Shown here piece after piece: positions 6,333-10,776 of a stretch of DNA of 10,776 nucleotides; position 1 is the stretch's first letter; every line of letters starts with the position of its first letter. The DNA comes from Chlamydiota bacterium. GTDB lineage: Bacteria; Chlamydiota; Chlamydiia; Chlamydiales; JAJFMI01. The notes beneath the pieces are model-generated. The model was not told the origin of the DNA, did no database searches, and worked only from the letters and a program-made list of their open reading frames with translations. The translations under genes were made by a program, and so were the position numbers. The stretch lies in NCBI GenBank assembly GCA_021772235.1, contig JAJFMI010000095.1, forward strand, positions 1-10,776. Direction: 5' to 3'.

Positions 6333-6868
6333 TTAAGACACTAACACAGATTAGAGATAACACATTTATTAAAAACGTATTGCTTGTCCTCGGTGCTTCT
6401 CTCCTTCTTGGTCTTTCAGGACCACTAAATATCCCTCTTCCTTTTACCCCTATTCCATTAGCTCTTCGCCAAATTCTTGTTCCTCTATTGGGGATCTTTT
6501 TAGGACCAAGACGCGCTGCACTTGCGGTTGTTGCTTTTATTTTTCAAGGAGTCATCGGGCTCCCCGTATTTATGGGAGCTGGGCTATTTGGCCCAATGGC
6601 AGGGTATCTTTTAGGCTATGTTGCTGCAGCTTATATTACAGGGAAAATTGCAGAAAAATCGCCTACTTACAAGACTCATTTCTTTGCACTTAGCATGGGA
6701 AGCTTGAGTATCTATCTTTTCGGGATGGTTGGCCTGATGCCCTATGTAGGAAGCGTGCAAAAAGCCTTTCTTTTAGGTGTGGCTCCCTTCATTCTAGGCG
6801 ATCTCTTGAAGATTGTTTTAGCAACAAAAGTATCACAGTTTCGAGCGAATCTTTTCAGCAACCTTTAA
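6329..6868 (+). CDS. bioY: Biotin transporter BioY
   Basis: BioY is the membrane substrate-binding (S) component of energy-coupling-factor biotin transporters, in the inner membrane. The 179-residue product is mostly hydrophobic with five or six likely membrane spans (about 15-31, 47-60, 62-79, 86-104, 117-140 and 145-165). Family segments are present: IPLPFTPIPLALRQILVPL (35-53), QGVIGLPVFMGAGLFGPMAG (73-92) and GDLLKIVLA (157-165). The common TxQTL segment reads LALRQIL here. No ATPase (EcfA) or EcfT gene is in the window. Solitary BioY proteins are known to work alone or with shared modules, and BioY-mediated biotin import has been shown in C. trachomatis. The ATGA overlap with the Nudix gene suggests co-translation. 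Biotin serves acetyl-CoA carboxylase, which fits the nearby fatty-acid genes. Confidence 0.93.
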   Translation: MIKTLTQIRDNTFIKNVLLVLGASLLLGLSGPLNIPLPFTPIPLALRQILVPLLGIFLGPRRAALAVVAFIFQGVIGLPVFMGAGLFGPMAGYLLGYVAAAYITGKIAEKSPTYKTHFFALSMGSLSIYLFGMVGLMPYVGSVQKAFLLGVAPFILGDLLKIVLATKVSQFRANLFSNL

Positions 6869-7045
6869 AGTTGATTTATCTTCTAAACCGACAGAGTAAG
6901 AGTGGTTGCTAGGAGCAGTTTTTGGTGCATCTGTTACTTGTTTCCAGACATTTTCCATCTCTTTTGAAACATGTTTCATGTTTTCTTTATTCTCATCCGG
7001 TCTTTTTGATTCTGGCGTTCCGCCAGGTCCTACAGGTGTTGTCAT
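6833..7045 (-). CDS. Small charged protein of unknown function
   Basis: The 70-residue product is not recognised. Its N-terminus is rich in Gly, Pro, Thr and charged residues (MTTPVGPGGTPESKRPDENK), followed by a probable amphipathic helix (MKHVSKEMENVWKQVTD, 23-39) and a Lys-rich end (STLKVAEKIRSKL). There is no signal peptide or membrane segment; part of it is probably disordered. It is called real mainly because a near-perfect Shine-Dalgarno, AAGGAGGGAG (7048-7057 on the minus strand), sits five bases before the ATG, far better than any other site in this window. The region is also otherwise an unexplained gap between bioY and the next gene. Its 3' end overlaps the bioY 3' end by 36 bases. 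It may be a secreted or regulatory small protein, but nothing in the sequence shows which. Confidence 0.65.
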   Translation of the reverse strand: MTTPVGPGGTPESKRPDENKENMKHVSKEMENVWKQVTDAPKTAPSNHSYSVGLEDKSTLKVAEKIRSKL

Positions 7046-7212
7046 GACTCCCTCCTTGTTTGTAACTATACTAGTTAATATAAGAATTTTTATAAGTCAA
7101 TGAGTTTGTTTTTCTTTTGAAGGCAAAATTACCTTATTTGTTCATTCTAAAGGATTTGTTCAGAAGCGCTTTGGGGTTTTGGGAATTTTGAGAAATGTGG
7201 TATGGTTGATCC
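7046..7212. promoter_or_regulatory. Divergent intergenic region with candidate promoters
   Basis: This AT-rich spacer separates the small minus-strand gene from the plus-strand lipid gene and should carry promoters for both. On the minus strand TTGACT (7095-7100) could be a -35 box, followed by A/T-rich DNA without a well-spaced -10. On the plus strand TTGGGA (7179-7184) and TATGGT (7201-7206) are 16 nt apart and would start transcription almost at the ATG at 7213. No terminator or riboswitch was seen. Confidence 0.35.
7048..7057 (-). promoter_or_regulatory. Strong ribosome binding site of the small minus-strand gene
   Basis: Read on the minus strand the site is AAGGAGGGAG, with the AAGGAGG core five bases upstream of the ATG at 7045. 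Other starts in the window have weak or no Shine-Dalgarno sequence, so this site fixes the start and supports the gene being translated. Confidence 0.75.
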
Positions 7213-9876
7213 ATGCAGCTATTATTCAAAATTCTATCCAAATTTCTGTTTTCTCTTTTAAAAATCCGTTATAAATTTAAGATCAAAGGGCTTAAGGAGC
7301 TAGATCGTAATGGGAAGGGGTATCTATTCTTACCCAATCATCCTGCTGAAATCGATCCGATTATTATGATCGCATTACTAAATAGTGACTTTCATCCGCG
7401 CCCTCTTGCCGTAGATCATTTTTTCCATATGAAGGGTGCTAAACCTTTTATGGATTTTGTTAATGCGCTTCCGATTCCCAATTTTGAAACTTCTGCTAAT
7501 AGTTGGAAGGTAAAGAGGGGAGAGCAATGTCTTAAAGAAGTGGAAGAAGGTTTGCGCCGCGGTGAAAACTTTTTGATTTATCCATCGGGGAATTTACGCC
7601 GCTCTTCAAGGGAGCGCATTGGTGGGAGCTCTTTTGTGCACTCCATTGCAAAAGAAGTCCCTGAGGCAAGAATGATTTTGATTCGTACGAATGGTCTTTG
7701 GGGTTCGATGTTTTCACGCGCGCTTACAGGTAAATCTCCCGATTTCTGGAAGACGCTTTCTATTGGTGTAAAGACTATTTTGAAAAATGGAATTTTCTTT
7801 GTGCCAAAACGTGAAGTAGAGATCGAATTTTTTGAGCCAAAAGCGCAGCTTCCTCGAAATGAAGATCGCATGGTTTTCAACCGCTACCTAGAGCAGTGGT
7901 ACAACCGCTATGGCGCGCCAGAAATAACGGGTGAGCCGCTAAAACTTGTCTCTCTTAGTCGCTTTAAAGAGGAGTTTCCAGAAGTCATTCCAATTGAGCA
8001 GCAGCGAAAAACGCACAAAAAGCAAATACCTGATGCCATTCGCGAAGATATCTATAGAAAACTTGCTGAAGTAGCTGAAATCGATGTGGCAAAAATCGAT
8101 GATGAAAAAGATCTCTCTTCGGATCTTGGTCTCGACTCTTTGGATGCGGCAGATATGCTCGCCTACCTCGATCATAAATATGAAGTAGAGAGCAATCGCC
8201 CTGGTGATCTTTTGACTGTGCGTGACCTGCTTGACGTAGCAATGGGTGAAAAAATTTCTGAAGAAGAGGAATCACCCTTCCCTTCTGATCTTACTTGGGA
8301 CGATGAGCCAAACCGACCAAGTCCTCACCTTCCACAAGGAAAAACCATTCCGGAATCTTTTCTCATAACTTGTGCGAAGTTGAAAAATCACGCTGCTATT
8401 GGAGATGCTTCATCTAGCGTACTCTCATATAATCGCGTGCGCAAAAGCGCTTTTGTTTTGGCGGAATATTTCAAAACTCTTCCGGGTGAAAATATCGGTG
8501 TTATGATACCCGCATCTGCCGGGGTTTATGTTGTTGTTTTAGCTTGCTATTTTGCAAAAAAAACACCTGTAATGCTCAACTGGACTGTTGGTCCACGCAA
8601 TTTAACCCATACGGTGAACTTAGCTGAAGTTGAAGTGATTCTTACCTCGCGCCGATTTTTAGAGCGCGCGGAAATACTTGAAATCGGTGATCTTGATGAG
8701 AAACTCCTCATGCTAGAAGACATTAAGCAAGAGCTTTCACTGAAACAGAAACTCACTGGTCTGTTCAATACTTTGAAAAAACCAGAATTTCCCAGTCCAG
8801 ACGATACAGCTGTTATCCTCTTTACAAGTGGTACGGAAAATCTTCCCAAGGCAGTTCCTTTATCGCATAAAAATATTCTGGAAAATCAACGCGCTGCCCT
8901 CAGTTGCATCGATCCACAATCAACTGAAGTCATGATCGGTTGTTTGCCGCCATTTCACTCTTTTGGTTTTTCTGTTACGGGACTTATCCCACTACTTTCT
9001 GGATTTCGCGGTTTCTATTCACCAGATCCAACAGATAGCAAAATGATTGCCACCATTTGTAAGCAGTGGAAAGTTACAATGGTCTGTCTTGCGCCCAGTT
9101 TCTATCGTAATTTGGTTAAATTAGCTACACCTGAGCAGCTGCAAACCGTGCGTTATTTTGTTAGCGGTGCGGAAAAAGCTCCACAAGAACTCTATCGCTA
9201 CGTGAAAGAAAAATTTCCAAATGGGCAAATTCTCGAAGGTTACGGCATAACAGAATGCGCGCCTATGGTTTCAATGACCCGTCCTGAACTTCCTCCTCGC
9301 GGAGTTGGCCAGCCGCTTCCTGGAGTTGAGCTCTGTGTGATTCATCTCGAAACAGAAAAAGTCTTGCCGCAAGGAGAGTCAGGTGAAGTCTGTATAAAAG
9401 GATCAAACGTCTTCTCTGGCTATCTGGGCAAAGATGCGCCCAATCCATTTATTGAAATCGAAGGGGAACGTTGGTATCGCAGCGGCGATATTGGCCGTAT
9501 TGATCAAGACAACTTTCTTCTCTTTGAAGGCCGCCTCAAACGCTTTGTGAAAATTGGCGGCGAAATGCTCAGCCTCAATTCGATGGAAGAAGTGCTGATG
9601 GAGGAGGGCGCTAAACGCAACTGGTACGATAGCGAACATGATAAACATCCTCTTGCCATTTGCGCACTTGAAGAAGGCGAAACGCCACAACTGATCCTTG
9701 TAACTACTTTTGCACTTGAAAAAGAAGAAGCGAATCGCGCGCTGCGCGAAGGTGGCCTTGGGCGGATTGCTAAAGTTTCTAGCGTCAAACGCGTAGAAGA
9801 AATTCCGCTAACGGGAACAGGAAAAGTGCATTTGAAAGGATTAATCGATTTAGTGGAAAAACTTGTCCATGGTTAA
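7213..9876 (+). CDS. aas: Three-domain acyltransferase / acyl carrier protein / acyl-ACP synthetase (Aas-like)
   Basis: The 887-residue product combines three activities. Residues 1-240 form a PlsC-type acyltransferase: a hydrophobic N-terminal helix, the catalytic NHPAEID (HX4D, H43-D48) and YPSGNLRRSS (123-132) in place of the usual FPEGTR. Residues about 272-345 form an acyl carrier domain with the phosphopantetheine serine S309 in DLGLDSL. Residues about 375-887 form an AMP-forming acyl ligase: FTSGTENLPKAVPLSH (537-552), GYGITECAP (676-684), YRSGDIGR (755-762), GRLKRFVKIGGEML (773-786) and C-terminal PLTGTGKVHLKG with K871. E. coli Aas joins acyltransferase and ligase (719 residues) without a carrier domain between them. 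A likely role is activating free fatty acid, loading it on the internal ACP and acylating a lysophospholipid at the membrane. No ribosome binding site precedes the start. cysS overlaps it by eight bases. Confidence 0.9.
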   Translation: MQLLFKILSKFLFSLLKIRYKFKIKGLKELDRNGKGYLFLPNHPAEIDPIIMIALLNSDFHPRPLAVDHFFHMKGAKPFMDFVNALPIPNFETSANSWKVKRGEQCLKEVEEGLRRGENFLIYPSGNLRRSSRERIGGSSFVHSIAKEVPEARMILIRTNGLWGSMFSRALTGKSPDFWKTLSIGVKTILKNGIFFVPKREVEIEFFEPKAQLPRNEDRMVFNRYLEQWYNRYGAPEITGEPLKLVSLSRFKEEFPEVIPIEQQRKTHKKQIPDAIREDIYRKLAEVAEIDVAKIDDEKDLSSDLGLDSLDAADMLAYLDHKYEVESNRPGDLLTVRDLLDVAMGEKISEEEESPFPSDLTWDDEPNRPSPHLPQGKTIPESFLITCAKLKNHAAIGDASSSVLSYNRVRKSAFVLAEYFKTLPGENIGVMIPASAGVYVVVLACYFAKKTPVMLNWTVGPRNLTHTVNLAEVEVILTSRRFLERAEILEIGDLDEKLLMLEDIKQELSLKQKLTGLFNTLKKPEFPSPDDTAVILFTSGTENLPKAVPLSHKNILENQRAALSCIDPQSTEVMIGCLPPFHSFGFSVTGLIPLLSGFRGFYSPDPTDSKMIATICKQWKVTMVCLAPSFYRNLVKLATPEQLQTVRYFVSGAEKAPQELYRYVKEKFPNGQILEGYGITECAPMVSMTRPELPPRGVGQPLPGVELCVIHLETEKVLPQGESGEVCIKGSNVFSGYLGKDAPNPFIEIEGERWYRSGDIGRIDQDNFLLFEGRLKRFVKIGGEMLSLNSMEEVLMEEGAKRNWYDSEHDKHPLAICALEEGETPQLILVTTFALEKEEANRALREGGLGRIAKVSSVKRVEEIPLTGTGKVHLKGLIDLVEKLVHG

Positions 9877-10776
9877 ACTCTACAACACACAAACACGCAG
9901 CAAAGAAGAGGTTCAGCCTCAATCGGGCAAAACCTTCAACATCTACACCTGCGGCCCTACCGTCTATGACTTTGCGCATATTGGCAATTTCCGCACCTAT
10001 GTTTTTGAAGACCTCCTCCGTCGCACTCTCCAGTATTTTGGCTATAGCGTAAACCAAGTGATGAACATCACAGATGTCGATGATAAAACCATTCGCGGTG
10101 CCTTAGCGACAAAAAAATCCCTTGCAGACTATACCAAGCCCTTTACTGAAGCCTTTTTTGCAGACCTTGAAACACTTTTTATTCAGCCGGCAGAAAAATA
10201 CCCGAAGGCGACCGATCACTTTCCGGAAATGATCGCCATGATCGAAACCCTTCTACAAAAAGAAATAGCATACAAAGGGCAAGATGGCTCCATCTACTTC
10301 CGCATCTCCCAATTTCCCACCTACGGAAAACTCTCCCACCTCAAATTGGATGAACTTGAGCAAGGCGCCTCCGCGCGTACCGCTAGCGATGAATATGAAA
10401 AAGAGACCGCTGCGGATTTTGTCCTTTGGAAAGCCTACGATGAAAAACGCGACGGCAATATTTTCTGGGAGAGTCCCTTTGGAAAAGGACGTCCTGGTTG
10501 GCACTTAGAATGTTCTGCCATGGCGCACAAGCATCTTGGTGAAACGCTCGATATTCACTGCGGCGGCGTGGACAATATCTTCCCGCACCATGAAAATGAA
10601 ATCGCCCAATCTGAATGCTGCTTCAATAAACCCTTTTCGCGCTACTGGCTACACTCCGAACACCTGCTTGTCGACAACAAAAAGATGAGCAAAAGTCTGG
10701 GGAACTTTTACACTCTGCGCAATCTCCTTGATAAAGGTTATTCAGGACGCGAAGTGCGTTTTCTTCTCCTCACATC
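9869..10776 (+). CDS. cysS: Cysteinyl-tRNA synthetase CysS, 3' end cut by window edge
   Basis: CysRS attaches cysteine to tRNA-Cys. The 302 codons present cover the class I catalytic core. Zinc ligands are visible as C28 in YTCGPTVYD, C215 in GWHLECSAM, and H240 and E244 in FPHHENE. The ATP-binding HIGN is at 37-40 and KMSKS at 272-276. Family members are usually about 460-480 residues, so the anticodon-binding C-terminal part lies beyond the window. The ATG at 9869 overlaps the end of the aas-like gene by eight bases and gives the standard MxKLYNT start. No frameshift is seen. A run of seven A occurs at 10111-10117. Confidence 0.97.
   Translation, partial: MVKLYNTQTRSKEEVQPQSGKTFNIYTCGPTVYDFAHIGNFRTYVFEDLLRRTLQYFGYSVNQVMNITDVDDKTIRGALATKKSLADYTKPFTEAFFADLETLFIQPAEKYPKATDHFPEMIAMIETLLQKEIAYKGQDGSIYFRISQFPTYGKLSHLKLDELEQGASARTASDEYEKETAADFVLWKAYDEKRDGNIFWESPFGKGRPGWHLECSAMAHKHLGETLDIHCGGVDNIFPHHENEIAQSECCFNKPFSRYWLHSEHLLVDNKKMSKSLGNFYTLRNLLDKGYSGREVRFLLLT

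Noticed and set aside
6906..7103. Plus-strand frame of 65 codons in the gap after bioY
   Set aside because: It lies opposite the small minus-strand gene, whose strong ribosome binding site and coherent product make that strand the better call.

Overview
The window looks like chromosome from a member of the Chlamydiae, probably an environmental (amoeba- or arthropod-associated) lineage rather than Chlamydia itself. This rests on gene content and order: an anti-sigma factor antagonist, miaA, a coiled-coil protein of unknown function, rsfS, a plant-like fabF and a Nudix hydrolase follow each other much as I recall for Chlamydia trachomatis CT765-CT771. Acyltransferase, acyl-ACP-synthetase and cysS genes follow, which in C. 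trachomatis lie a little further along. Most genes have no recognisable Shine-Dalgarno sequence. I cannot name the species from the sequence alone.

Layout. Positions 1-624 hold no gene. The first 300 bases are an array of roughly 103-nt repeats built around hairpins whose stems differ between copies but stay self-complementary. The next 300 bases are AT-rich and carry a candidate promoter. A tightly packed plus-strand block runs from 625 to 6868: khpA (KH RNA-binding protein), a STAS-domain antagonist, miaA, a 508-residue charged helical protein, a nadD-like nucleotidyltransferase, rsfS, fabF, a Nudix hydrolase and bioY. Most neighbours overlap by 1 to 17 bases or are 1 to 26 bases apart, so this is probably one or two operons with translational coupling.

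A small minus-strand gene (6833-7045) encodes a 70-residue charged protein of unknown function. It has by far the best ribosome binding site in the window, and its 3' end overlaps that of bioY. A divergent intergenic region of about 170 bases follows. Then comes an 887-residue three-domain protein (PlsC-type acyltransferase, acyl carrier protein, AMP-forming acyl ligase), overlapped by 8 bases by cysS, which runs off the end of the window.

Two themes run through the genes. One is translation and RNA (KhpA, MiaA, RsfS, CysS). The other is membrane lipid supply (FabF for chain elongation, BioY for the biotin needed by acetyl-CoA carboxylase, and the acyltransferase/ACP/ligase fusion for activating and attaching fatty acids). 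The most interesting items are that fusion with its embedded carrier domain, the structure-conserving repeat array at the left end, and the small well-translated minus-strand gene.
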